Assembly: GCA_017302895.1 (NCBI GenBank)
Contig: JAFLBV010000001.1
Location: forward strand, 1,659,001-1,723,000
Source of the DNA: Ignavibacteria bacterium
GTDB taxonomy: Bacteria > Bacteroidota > Ignavibacteria > Ignavibacteriales > Ignavibacteriaceae
DNA length: 64,000 nt
Direction: 5' to 3'
Below, piece by piece: positions 1 to 7,681 of this stretch. A program made the translations under genes and the position numbers. The notes below the pieces were generated by a model. The model searched no databases and was not told the origin of the DNA. It was given only the letters and a program-made list of their open reading frames with translations. Every line of letters starts with the position of its first letter. Within the stretch, counting starts at the first letter, position 1.

Positions 1-106
1 GATCCTTTTGGTATATTTCCCGCCGTGCATTATCCAACTGCCTTCGGGCTTCTTTTCTCTTTCTAAGTTCCAGCTCGGCAATTGCCATCAGTGTAAGTTT
101 GCTCAT
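1..106 (-). CDS. 5' end of a phage gene, probably terminase large subunit (cut by window edge)
   Basis: About 35 N-terminal residues are visible, beginning MSKLTLMAIAELELRKRKEA, a charged helix. The ATG overlaps the stop of the upstream gene in the ATGA arrangement, so the two are translationally coupled. A short charged helix before the ATPase domain, and a position directly after a terminase-small-like gene, fit a terminase large subunit. No ATPase motif lies inside the window, so the identity rests on gene order only. Confidence 0.45.
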   Translation of the reverse strand, partial: MSKLTLMAIAELELRKRKEARRQLDNARREIYQKD

Positions 107-615
107 TCATTCATAACTCGATATGCCCGAGGGTCCAACATAACGACCTGAATATCTACGCCTTTTGCCAATTCCTCTAACCCAAATTCGGTGAACCGGC
201 TCATATCGATGTTCTTTGTGATCGTTTCGGATTTCTGTTTGTCGACATAGAGACCAAGAAGCTTATCCCGATCTTTAGCCGCTTCGAGGAAGAGCCAGTA
301 ATCAGGGGCTACATCATATTCCTTCTTTTCATCGTTCCACAAACCCTTTGCTTTAACGAGTAAAAGCTCACGATCCATCAAAGCCCTTTCAAGAGCTGCT
401 TCGGTTTTCGCTGTCGTCATGTTGCGGATGTCTAATTTAGCCGCAGAGATATATCTTTGTGCTGTCCGTATAGACACTTTATATTTTGCTGAAACGAGCT
501 CTGATAACTCCTTTTGGCGTTTGCCGTCCAAATACCTCGTGTTTTCAAGAATCAGGTTTACTACAGCATCGACCCGTGACCAGATTATTTTTTCAGGTAT
601 TCTTTCAGTTGCCAT
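103..615 (-). CDS. Phage DNA-binding protein, probable terminase small subunit
   Basis: A protein of 170 residues. Residues 10-60 look like a helix-turn-helix (segment with KVSIRTAQRYISAAK), followed by a helical stretch ending in KDRDKLLGLYVDKQ, a layout seen in terminase small subunits that recognise packaging sites. I chose the ATG at 615 because GAGGAG lies 7 nt before it; a longer reading adds six residues. It overlaps the genes on both sides and sits just before a probable large subunit. The function is inferred from the HTH and the position; another phage regulator is possible. Confidence 0.5.
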   Translation of the reverse strand: MATERIPEKIIWSRVDAVVNLILENTRYLDGKRQKELSELVSAKYKVSIRTAQRYISAAKLDIRNMTTAKTEAALERALMDRELLLVKAKGLWNDEKKEYDVAPDYWLFLEAAKDRDKLLGLYVDKQKSETITKNIDMSRFTEFGLEELAKGVDIQVVMLDPRAYRVMNE

Positions 616-1072
616 GTCCAAACTCCTCTGCAATCATGCAAGCAAACTGCCAGTTACGGCAAGTGAAATAGGATGGTCCTCTCTGCTTGGCAAGATTCTT
701 TTGCCACTGGGGAATATCTGAATTACCTGAAGGAGAGATCCATTTTATCGGAATTTCTTCAGCATCTTTGATTGTCGTATGTACTCCATTTCGCTCAATT
801 TCCAGAAGTTTCCCGGGGGCATACTTAAATGCGAGATGAAAATTATTCGACCACTTTGGTGGAGTAGCTACTCCACAGAGGTAGTAGTATTTTGCAGGAA
901 ATTCGTTTAGATCGAATGGATCGTAGATCGTTATATCAGATGCAACAATGGTGCTGTAATCACCTGTTAAGCACCTTCCACAGTGAACATTCAGGTTCAC
1001 GCCTCTTACATATTTCAGCCAAAGGTATCTGAATTTGCCTGTTATTTCAAGTTCAAGAATTGTCGGTTGCAT
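605..1072 (-). CDS. Phage hypothetical protein, 155 residues
   Basis: I do not recognise a family. The protein is soluble, with many aromatic residues (YLWLKYVRG, YYYLCG) and four cysteines, two of them as CGRC, and has no signal peptide. AAGGGAG precedes the ATG. Its start lies inside the 3' end of the ParB-methyltransferase gene (20 nt overlap) and its end overlaps the terminase-small-like gene, so it belongs to the same leftward late/packaging transcript. Confidence 0.6.
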   Translation of the reverse strand: MQPTILELEITGKFRYLWLKYVRGVNLNVHCGRCLTGDYSTIVASDITIYDPFDLNEFPAKYYYLCGVATPPKWSNNFHLAFKYAPGKLLEIERNGVHTTIKDAEEIPIKWISPSGNSDIPQWQKNLAKQRGPSYFTCRNWQFACMIAEEFGHGN

Positions 1073-2444
1073 ATCGCTCCCTTACTAATTTAATTAGTAA
1101 ATCTACTAATTTTTGATGTTTGTTGTGTTTGAATCCATCAGGATATTCCATATTGAATTCCACTTCCAATGCCTCTCTGTAAGCTTCCTCTGGAAACTGT
1201 TTCGGACCCTTGGCAACGGCGTAATGCTGACTACTGCTCCCGGAATATTCCATGGTGTCGAAATAAGTTCCAACTAATATAAGGAAGGATTCCTTACTGT
1301 GGAACTTCTGCATAGTCCACACTTTTTGGCGGAATGTGGCTGAGAAATTGTTCTCGTCAAGGAACTCAATGATGCGCCCTTTCGAAGTGCTTTTTGTCAG
1401 TTTATACCGGCTGTCCGCAGATTCTTTACACCTGGTCGCCATGAAGAAAGTCCCGTCGGGATGCATTAAAGCATTGCAGGTGGTCATCACAAATCGCTCA
1501 TAATCAAGGGAAGTTACGGAGTTGATCACACTGTCAAGTATCACCACATCAAACAAACCGAACTTTACCAGTGACTGATAAACGCTCTCAATATCAGCAA
1601 CAACTTTTGAGATCAGGATTTCTGAATTGGTCTTTTTGAAGTAAGGTTCATAACCGACAATACGAAATCCTTTCCCTTGCAAGAACTTCACATACGCCAT
1701 CTTACCGGCACCAAAGTCAACGGTCGTATGATGTTTTTTGAGATAGGGAAGTACATGAGTTTCGTACAAAGTAGAACGCAGAGCTTCTTTCTCGTCGTTC
1801 TTGACCCTACTCATTTGGCAATGATGTTGCACCCATGGTTTTATGTCGAGAGCATCATAGCAATAGTTGCCGTAATTCTCATTCAGCAACTTGCACAGAT
1901 CCAGACCGTCACCGTGAACTTTGTAAACCAGCACCTTTTCTTTGAACCGGGCCATACCGAGGACATAATCCGAATTGAGAATTACCCTTCCTTCCTCATC
2001 ACAGACGACAGAACCCCAGTTTCCGTATCTGATATAGAGATCGTTAATGCTTTTCACGATTGTTGAATTCAGGTTTTCGCCCACTTCATAATTGTCAAAC
2101 TCCACAAAGCTGTAACCAAAAGGAAGCTGATCAGCATTAAGTATCTTCGCGTAGCTCTTGTTGGTCTCGATGGAGTTGTGAAACAAGTTGAATTTGATCT
2201 CGTCATGAAGGGAGATGTCACGCAACATGATCGCAGGGACCGTCTTCATTCCCAAAGCTTTCATGGCTTTAATTCGCTGGTGACCGGCAGTAAGAACGCC
2301 GTTCCCATTCAGGATTACAGGTTTAACCACTCCGTATCGTGAGATCGATTCCTTCAGCCGTTCGAAGCTCCCGGGCGCGATCTTTCGAGGGTTGTAGTCT
2401 GCAGGTCGGAGATCTTTGATTGGGTATTGCTCTATGAATTTCAT
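1053..2444 (-). CDS. ParB-like domain fused to a SAM methyltransferase domain
   Basis: 463 residues with two parts. Residues 1-90 are a ParB/sulfiredoxin-type domain: PADYNPRKI, then GVLTAGHQRIKAMKALG, the family's GHQR box. Residues 230-400 look like a class I SAM methyltransferase: TTVDFGAGKMAYVKFL as motif I and FDVVILDSVINSV at the position of motif IV. There is no DPPY/NPPY box, so it is probably not a standard N6-adenine or N4-cytosine DNA methylase, and its substrate is unknown. The start overlaps the end of the next ParB gene by 4 nt. ParB-plus-methylase proteins near terminase genes are frequent in phages; roles in DNA modification or host takeover are inferred. Confidence 0.75.
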   Translation of the reverse strand: MKFIEQYPIKDLRPADYNPRKIAPGSFERLKESISRYGVVKPVILNGNGVLTAGHQRIKAMKALGMKTVPAIMLRDISLHDEIKFNLFHNSIETNKSYAKILNADQLPFGYSFVEFDNYEVGENLNSTIVKSINDLYIRYGNWGSVVCDEEGRVILNSDYVLGMARFKEKVLVYKVHGDGLDLCKLLNENYGNYCYDALDIKPWVQHHCQMSRVKNDEKEALRSTLYETHVLPYLKKHHTTVDFGAGKMAYVKFLQGKGFRIVGYEPYFKKTNSEILISKVVADIESVYQSLVKFGLFDVVILDSVINSVTSLDYERFVMTTCNALMHPDGTFFMATRCKESADSRYKLTKSTSKGRIIEFLDENNFSATFRQKVWTMQKFHSKESFLILVGTYFDTMEYSGSSSQHYAVAKGPKQFPEEAYREALEVEFNMEYPDGFKHNKHQKLVDLLIKLVRERYATDNS

Positions 2445-3058
2445 TTGCCCTCGATCAGATATGTTACAAAACCTGAGTTCACACGGTGTTTCTCCACATA
2501 CCGTTCGTAGGTGTCTATCAATCCGTTAAGCTCATCATCTGTCATATACACTTCATGCTCACCGAATCTCAGCTTCATTCTCTGCTGGATGCTTATATCG
2601 CTCGATTGTCCTTCGATTGCGATCGTCTCCTCAGTGACCGACAAGTTCAAATCCTGAAGGTGAAGCGAGCTGAATGCATCAGGTGCATTGAGCCTGACTT
2701 CTTCTATCAGTAATCGAGCTGCCTCTGTCCATTCGCCTTGAAGAGTCTCTGCGTTGCCCGCTATGTTTGCGGCTCGTTCCTTGTCTGGGTCCCAATCCAC
2801 GATGCGAATTCTGAATTCACCGGCAGGAGTAACAACCTTGTCGCCATCTATCTGCAGGTCTCCGAATTCTTCTTTTAGAGCTCGCACTCTTTGATGTCCG
2901 CAGACCAGGTTTCCCGTTTTCGAATTAAACACAATCCCTGAAATATCCCCGAATTCTGACAGAGAATATTTCAGACCTTTGAAATTTTTATCCTTGATAA
3001 GCCTTGGGTTGTAATCAGCTTCTTTGAGCTCGCCCAAGTTATTTGGCATCTTTGCCAT
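2441..3058 (-). CDS. ParB/Srx-domain phage protein
   Basis: 205 residues. The N-terminal 110 residues are a ParB-like domain: EADYNPRLIKDKNF, then GNLVCGHQRVRALKEEFG, the same boxes as in the downstream ParB-methyltransferase. The C-terminal half is helical and unassigned. The ATG at 3058 has AGAGGTGA 6 nt upstream, better than the TTG two codons earlier. Phage ParB-domain proteins often act as nucleases or DNA/CTP-binding accessory factors; which applies here is not shown by the sequence. Confidence 0.7.
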   Translation of the reverse strand: MAKMPNNLGELKEADYNPRLIKDKNFKGLKYSLSEFGDISGIVFNSKTGNLVCGHQRVRALKEEFGDLQIDGDKVVTPAGEFRIRIVDWDPDKERAANIAGNAETLQGEWTEAARLLIEEVRLNAPDAFSSLHLQDLNLSVTEETIAIEGQSSDISIQQRMKLRFGEHEVYMTDDELNGLIDTYERYVEKHRVNSGFVTYLIEGK

Positions 3059-3254
3059 AAACAATCACCTCTACTGACTTTATTGACACATTGTGCCGGT
3101 TACTTAATTCTTCCTTTGCTTTTTTGCAAGAAAGCCCGGTTTCTCGCATTTGTCGGTACTCCACTTTGATTCGCTCTTTTCGCAAGATATGAGCAGGAAT
3201 CACATTGTGTTTCTCCAAAACTTCTAATAAATCCAGAATTAATGCCGATTCCAT
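3039..3254 (-). CDS. Small helical DNA-binding-like phage protein
   Basis: 71 residues. The segment CKKAKEELSNRHNVSIKSVE looks like a helix-turn-helix, so a small transcriptional regulator is plausible. Its 3' end overlaps the ParB gene by 20 nt. No family is recognised. Confidence 0.55.
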   Translation of the reverse strand: MESALILDLLEVLEKHNVIPAHILRKERIKVEYRQMRETGLSCKKAKEELSNRHNVSIKSVEVIVYGKDAK

Positions 3255-3304
3255 GTCGAAATATTAACCTTTCAAAATGTATAAATCAACCTAATGTTTT
3301 TAGG

Positions 3305-3565
3305 TTACTTGCTTCCTTGGTACTTATCGACACTCAGAAATGCCCACAGTGCCGCACATGCGAGATCGAGATATTCGTCTGCGAGCTCCTGATCTGATGC
3401 CTTGGCATGAACCGCGAGCTTTATCTCTGTCATCTCTTCATCACAGATAGCAACACTTTCGTGCCGGCTAAAGTGTGGCTGGTCGCCGTGTCTTTCGTTC
3501 CTGCTTGCTATCCTGTTTTTCAGCTTTTTAAGTGCGGTGGTGACTTCATATTCACTAACCCTCAT
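3305..3565 (-). CDS. Phage hypothetical protein, 86 residues
   Basis: All-helical small protein with acidic stretches (ICDEEMTEIKL, DEYLDLACAALWAFL), a little like the metal-binding helices of MazG-type NTP hydrolases but too short to assign. The ATG overlaps the stop of the nuclease gene upstream as ATGA, so it is coupled to it. Confidence 0.55.
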   Translation of the reverse strand: MRVSEYEVTTALKKLKNRIASRNERHGDQPHFSRHESVAICDEEMTEIKLAVHAKASDQELADEYLDLACAALWAFLSVDKYQGSK

Positions 3566-3834
3566 TGCAGGATTCCTAACTTTTCGAGTGCTTCATCAAC
3601 GGTATAAACCACGATCTTTTTTCCTCTCCATCGTTCAAAAAACTCCTTCTGACTCTCTCTCAATTTGCCGTATGTCTTGGGGTTCTTTACCTCTACAAAA
3701 ATGTTCTCACCTCTCCATGCTACCACCAGATCAGGACACCCGCCACCTACAGCAGAAAGATCCAAAACATCGGCTCCGACCTGTCTTAAGACCGTAACAA
3801 TTTCCTTCTGATTTTTATCTGTTTTCTTCTTCAA
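3562..3834 (-). CDS. VRR-NUC-like nuclease
   Basis: 90 residues, the size of phage stand-alone VRR-NUC domains (PD-(D/E)XK fold). Visible active-site pattern: GGGCPDLVVAWRGENIFVEV followed by K, i.e. PD...ExK, after an N-terminal helix carrying NQKEIVTVLRQVGA. Such proteins process branched DNA in phage replication or recombination. The start is a TTG with GGAG upstream. It couples by ATGA overlap to the next gene and lies among replication genes. Confidence 0.75.
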   Translation of the reverse strand: MKKKTDKNQKEIVTVLRQVGADVLDLSAVGGGCPDLVVAWRGENIFVEVKNPKTYGKLRESQKEFFERWRGKKIVVYTVDEALEKLGILQ

Positions 3835-3916
3835 ATCTGCTCCTTGTTAACGACAACAATCGACAAAGAACGCTTTAGAGACACGATCAACAACCAAAGC
3901 ATATGGTAACCTTACT

Positions 3917-4465
3917 TTACTCATGATCGTTGCTCACAATCGCTGTGACTTCATAAATCTTCGTTGGTTGTATCTCCTCAATACCGTATTTTTCAATGTC
4001 AGCCCGCTTTGCCCAAAGAATGCCGTTCTTTCCCCGGTGAACCATTCCGTAGTTTTTCCAAGTGTCTTTGCCTTGGGAAGTTATGACTTCGAGATCGTAA
4101 TAGCTGTAGAGTTTAACTCTCTTCACCTGGTTACAAAACTTCGCAATTGCCGGTACAACCTGATTGAAAGTCTCCTCTTTTATGACCTTCAAAACCGCTT
4201 TCTTCAAATCAGCATCCGAGTAACCTTCGTCTTTGAGGATCGTTGAAAGCAATAGCAACCAGTCTTTGTTCACCACCGGAAATGCCACCTGAAGAGTCTT
4301 TGAAACTTCTGCAAATGTCCTTGCACTGAAAGTTTCTTTCCTCGGTACCAGCTCGTTTCCTGAGTTTACAATCATTCCCTGTGAAGTCTTCTCATTGCAA
4401 TCCTGTTGCTCTGATAACATCGGCAATATCTGCATCTGTGAGATTTGATCTTTGATGTGTTCCAT
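3917..4465 (-). CDS. Phage replication-associated hypothetical protein
   Basis: 182 residues, unassigned. Residues 45-110 form a helical domain (TFAEVSKTLQVAFPVVNKDW and on), reminiscent of small helicase-loader proteins that follow DnaD-like initiators; this is a weak resemblance. The start overlaps the upstream replication gene by 74 nt, which is long. A start at 4375 (residue 31) would remove the overlap but has a poorly placed ribosome site, so the start is uncertain. Confidence 0.5.
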   Translation of the reverse strand: MEHIKDQISQMQILPMLSEQQDCNEKTSQGMIVNSGNELVPRKETFSARTFAEVSKTLQVAFPVVNKDWLLLLSTILKDEGYSDADLKKAVLKVIKEETFNQVVPAIAKFCNQVKRVKLYSYYDLEVITSQGKDTWKNYGMVHRGKNGILWAKRADIEKYGIEEIQPTKIYEVTAIVSNDHE

Positions 4466-5330
4466 TTCGATTCTCTTTCATCATTGTTGCGATAGTTGTG
4501 AATTTTGTTGATAGAACTCCGGGACTCATGTTGTCGTAGATCCATTTGTCTTTGATGTTCATTGAGATTCTGCAAAAGTTTCTCATGTCCTGAAGTGCCT
4601 GCTCTGTGTTCGGGATAATTCCCATTGATTCTTTCATCTGCAGGTATTTCCTGTAAACATCGTTGATCTCTTTTGCCTCTTTTCCTTTGTAGCTGGTTAG
4701 TGCATAGGGGAATCCTCGAGATACTTCAAACTCTTCCTGAAATATCTTTAGCAGGGTAGTATTCCAGTCAGGTTTGGCATCATCTTTTTGTGGCGTCACT
4801 GTTCCCCCTTCTAAGGGGGTTAGGGGGTTATTATATATATTGCTTTTCTTTTCTTTACTTTCCTTTACTTTACTTTGTGTAGTTTCTCCTTGTGTTTCAT
4901 CTTTGTTTTCCCCTGATTTCTCCCTGTGTTTCTCCTCCTGTTTCTCCCTCTGTTTTTCCAGGAAAAACCTCCTTTTTTTCTCCCGTTCTTCGGTTATTTT
5001 TCCTGCTCTTTTGATGATACCTGTACTGGTTATTCTCTTATTTTGCTCCTCTTCTTCCTTACTGAATAGATTCAACTCAAATGCGAAGTTTAGTATCTCC
5101 CTGAATCGTTTTTCTGTCACATTGCACCTTTTTGCAAGGATTATGTAGATATTTGGGAGTCTCAGACTAATGCTATAATCCGAACTTCGGTAGATTTTTT
5201 CGAGCAATTTGAAGTAAACTGCGTACCCGTCATTTCCATAGACAGCTTCAATAGCTTCCAGCTTAGGGTCTGCGCTTGCATCTACATCGTGCGAAAAATA
5301 ATCTGCTCCTTCCTTGATTGGTCGTGCCAT
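4392..5330 (-). CDS. DUF4373-type phage replication initiation protein
   Basis: 312 residues. The N-terminus (MARPIKEGADYFSHDVDASA, then EAIYGNDGYAVYFKLLEKIY-like sequence) matches the Lin1244/Lin1753-like DUF4373 winged-helix domain, found in phage replication proteins of the DnaD kind. Residues about 110-160 are a K/E/Q-rich low-complexity linker. At about residues 168-178 the linker holds NPLTPLEGG, which is the translation of a dispersed G/C-run repeat (see the repeat at 4799). The C-terminal helical domain follows. Predicted to bind the origin and help load the host helicase; the function is inferred from the family. Confidence 0.7.
   Translation of the reverse strand: MARPIKEGADYFSHDVDASADPKLEAIEAVYGNDGYAVYFKLLEKIYRSSDYSISLRLPNIYIILAKRCNVTEKRFREILNFAFELNLFSKEEEEQNKRITSTGIIKRAGKITEEREKKRRFFLEKQREKQEEKHREKSGENKDETQGETTQSKVKESKEKKSNIYNNPLTPLEGGTVTPQKDDAKPDWNTTLLKIFQEEFEVSRGFPYALTSYKGKEAKEINDVYRKYLQMKESMGIIPNTEQALQDMRNFCRISMNIKDKWIYDNMSPGVLSTKFTTIATMMKENRNGTHQRSNLTDADIADVIRATGLQ
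4799..4832 (-). repeat. Dispersed G/C-run repeat inside a coding gene
   Basis: Read leftward this stretch goes CCCCCTAACCCCC, TTAGAA, GGGGG, a small hairpin. A similar element lies between genes at about 39914-39950. Here it is in frame and encodes NPLTPLEGG in the linker of the replication protein. Confidence 0.65.
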
Positions 5331-5331
5331 T

Positions 5332-5607
5332 TTATTTTTTCTCCTTTTGCGAGGAATTTTCTAAATATTTCAGAATTTTTTCAGAAACTTTGAAAAAATC
5401 TGTCAACATTTGTGTAGAGTAGTGCCACGGCATACCGTAACCGATGCGTAATTTTGGTTCTGAATCTTTGCCCAAAACCTTGAAATGTACGGTGATTTTT
5501 CCGTCGCTATGGATGGTGGCAAGTGCAACACTTTTGTCAGGCAGAACCCTTACAGTGTAAGGGTCGAACTGCCTTTCAAATTGAGATATAAGAGTGTCTG
5601 GTCTCAT
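5332..5607 (-). CDS. Phage hypothetical protein, 91 residues
   Basis: No family recognised. It looks like a small beta-rich domain (YTVRVLPDKSVALATIHSDG, then KITVHFKVLG) followed by a helix and a lysine-rich tail. It starts inside the stop of the 346-residue gene (4 nt overlap) and ends 1 nt before the replication protein start. Confidence 0.55.
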   Translation of the reverse strand: MRPDTLISQFERQFDPYTVRVLPDKSVALATIHSDGKITVHFKVLGKDSEPKLRIGYGMPWHYSTQMLTDFFKVSEKILKYLENSSQKEKK

Positions 5608-6644
5608 AAGTAAATCCCGCTTGGAATAATTTCAGAGTGCCTTTTGAGAATCACTCCTTCAACTCCTTCCTGTTCAAGAAATACAACATTCTCTAAGCTG
5701 TTCAGGACTTTCAGAGGTACTGGATCTTGTTGTTCGTTAAAAACGAAATAACCACCATTCAAGGCTTTCCAGACCTTCACTTTGCTTAACTGCTCTGGTT
5801 CTTCGTCACGAAGTTGAATATCCTCGGGGCTTTTTACTAAGAACTGACCTTTATCAAATGGATCAATAAAAGTTATCGTTTTATCCGCATCGATAAGCAC
5901 TTCCAAGGGTAAACGATTACCCTCGTTATCAAGAAGGAAATAACTTCCATCTTTTTCACTTTTGTAAACAGGGATTTGATCTGTTCTTATCCGCTCCTTT
6001 TGTGCCTCAGCTTCCTTTCGGAGCTCTCTAACTTTCCGTTTGGCATCAGAGTGACTGTAAAATGTTCCAATGTGATCGGGCATTCTTCCATGCCCGTCAT
6101 GTCTTAATACATCCCATACCATTGGGCTGTGAAACCCTTGTGGCCCTTTGATATAATAGTCACCTTGCTTTGTGAATTCCTCCTCACCGGCATTGTCCAA
6201 GAATATATCGTCTTCATCCTCAGAGTTGGTTTTTTCATCTTTCATCACAGTATCAAATCCAGCCTCCTTGGCGGCTTCTACAATCATATCGGTAACCTGC
6301 TCTACCGTATTATCAAAAGGAATCTCCAACTGGCTATGTTCCTTAATTTCTTCCGGTGTCATATCCCTTAAAAATGCTGGGAAGCGTCCAGTAGGTGAAC
6401 TGATTGTTACGCAATTTTGAACTGGTTTGTGCCATTCAAATTCACCCTGATAAAGCGATACGATCTTTCCTTCTTGGATATATTTTGAATGTCGCTCGAT
6501 TGTCTCTTTCAGGTCGCGAAGTCGTTTCTTGGCTTCCTCAATCTCACTGATTTCCTTCGAAGCCTGTGCTATTATTTTCGCGTAACGAATAATATCTTCA
6601 TTTGTTAGTTCTTTTTCGTAATTGAAATAGTTGATTGTTTTCAT
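5604..6644 (-). CDS. Phage hypothetical protein, 346 residues
   Basis: Not recognised. The N-terminal 60 residues form a coiled-coil helix (IIAQASKEISEIEEAKKRLR). An acidic stretch (NSEDEDDIFLDNAGEEEF) follows near residue 140. The C-terminal third carries two similar beta units, DGSYFLLDNEGNRLPLEVL and NGGYFVFNEQQDPVPLKVL, which look like an internal duplication. It overlaps neighbours by 4 nt on both sides. Confidence 0.6.
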   Translation of the reverse strand: MKTINYFNYEKELTNEDIIRYAKIIAQASKEISEIEEAKKRLRDLKETIERHSKYIQEGKIVSLYQGEFEWHKPVQNCVTISSPTGRFPAFLRDMTPEEIKEHSQLEIPFDNTVEQVTDMIVEAAKEAGFDTVMKDEKTNSEDEDDIFLDNAGEEEFTKQGDYYIKGPQGFHSPMVWDVLRHDGHGRMPDHIGTFYSHSDAKRKVRELRKEAEAQKERIRTDQIPVYKSEKDGSYFLLDNEGNRLPLEVLIDADKTITFIDPFDKGQFLVKSPEDIQLRDEEPEQLSKVKVWKALNGGYFVFNEQQDPVPLKVLNSLENVVFLEQEGVEGVILKRHSEIIPSGIYL

Positions 6645-6871
6645 CTTTCAACCTCCAATTTTTTATTGATGAATAGCGACAATCCATCAACCCAACTTTT
6701 TATTTTAATATTTGTTCTTTTTAATTGACCGTAAAAACCTGTTCTGAAAGATTGTAATTCCTTTTTTGTTTCAAAGGTTATTTTAATTGTTTTGTCATAA
6801 CCTGACTCTTCGAGAATTTCAAGAATCTCTGCATACTTATTTTCCAATCTGTCTATTAATTCGATTTTCAT
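6641..6871 (-). CDS. Phage hypothetical protein, 76 residues
   Basis: Small mixed alpha/beta protein with no recognised family. It overlaps the stop of the upstream gene and the start of the downstream gene by 4 nt each, so it is a member of the coupled early operon. Confidence 0.5.
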   Translation of the reverse strand: MKIELIDRLENKYAEILEILEESGYDKTIKITFETKKELQSFRTGFYGQLKRTNIKIKSWVDGLSLFINKKLEVER

Positions 6872-7164
6872 TTTTGATCTCCTTTCATGTCCTCAAGTAT
6901 CGCCATTCCGTAGTACAAAAAGTCTTGAATTGGTCCGGGATTCACCAGAGGTATCATAACATCTTCTAAATCTAAAACACATGGATATAATCCAAAAGCT
7001 TCTGTGAGTGTACACAGCTTTAATTCTATATCTTTGTAATTTCTAAAGAGAATAACTTTATTGTTTTGGGTCTTATTTTCCTCAGAGATTTCCATCCTAA
7101 AACCGCCTGAATTACGATACCGGTCGTTGTAAACCTTTAGCTTGCGTTTTATCTTGGGGTTCAT
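6868..7164 (-). CDS. Phage hypothetical protein, 98 residues
   Basis: No family recognised. A basic N-terminus (KIKRKLKVYNDRYR) is followed by a compact domain. The ATG at 7164 overlaps the upstream TGA as TGATG, with GGAG 8 nt before it; a GTG one codon earlier is the alternative. Confidence 0.5.
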   Translation of the reverse strand: MNPKIKRKLKVYNDRYRNSGGFRMEISEENKTQNNKVILFRNYKDIELKLCTLTEAFGLYPCVLDLEDVMIPLVNPGPIQDFLYYGMAILEDMKGDQK

Positions 7165-7457
7165 CACTTTTTCTCCCTTCTAAACTTTTGTGCATCGGGA
7201 CAGGTGGCAAAATGAGCAATATGTCTCTTGATGTCAAAGAGCTTTGAATTGTCGTAAGTGTCCGCATTAACCGGCATCAGCTTTCCGGATTTTGTCGGTA
7301 CGAAAACAATTTCCTCTCCACATGATCTGCATTTTGTTTTTCTGCTTTCTTCACTTCCTAAGGTTTTTTCTACCCGGTGGCAAGCGGAACACTCAATGAG
7401 TGTCCCGTCGAATAATGATTTCATTTCACCACCGCAATCTTTACAGGTATATATCAT
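7164..7457 (-). CDS. Small protein with two zinc-ribbon motifs
   Basis: 97 residues. It has four CxxC pairs: CKDCGGEM, CSACHRVE, CRSCGEEI and a later C near the end with HIAHFATC, enough for two zinc ribbons. Probably a nucleic-acid or protein-binding phage factor. It overlaps the next genes by a few nt. Confidence 0.6.
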   Translation of the reverse strand: MIYTCKDCGGEMKSLFDGTLIECSACHRVEKTLGSEESRKTKCRSCGEEIVFVPTKSGKLMPVNADTYDNSKLFDIKRHIAHFATCPDAQKFRREKK

Positions 7458-7672
7458 GCTGCGCCTCCTTTAAGCTCTAAAATTGCGATATCTAAAGCGA
7501 CTATCTTTGCTCTGTAATCAGTGAGGTTTTTGCTGTAATAAGCTTCCAACCGTACTTTTTCATCAGGGGAAGACTGCTTCTCTTCGAGATCCTTTATGAA
7601 TCCTTCTGTACTGCATATCCAACCTGAGTAATGTGACTTGATTTCCTCAAGGTGTTCAATTATTGATTTCAT
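7454..7672 (-). CDS. Small coiled-coil phage protein
   Basis: 72 residues, mostly charged helix (IEHLEEIKSHY, DLEEKQSSPDEKVRLEAYY). It lies 9 nt after the Rad50-like gene and overlaps the zinc-ribbon gene by 4 nt. No function can be assigned. Confidence 0.5.
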   Translation of the reverse strand: MKSIIEHLEEIKSHYSGWICSTEGFIKDLEEKQSSPDEKVRLEAYYSKNLTDYRAKIVALDIAILELKGGAA

Positions 7673-7681
7673 TGTTATTCC

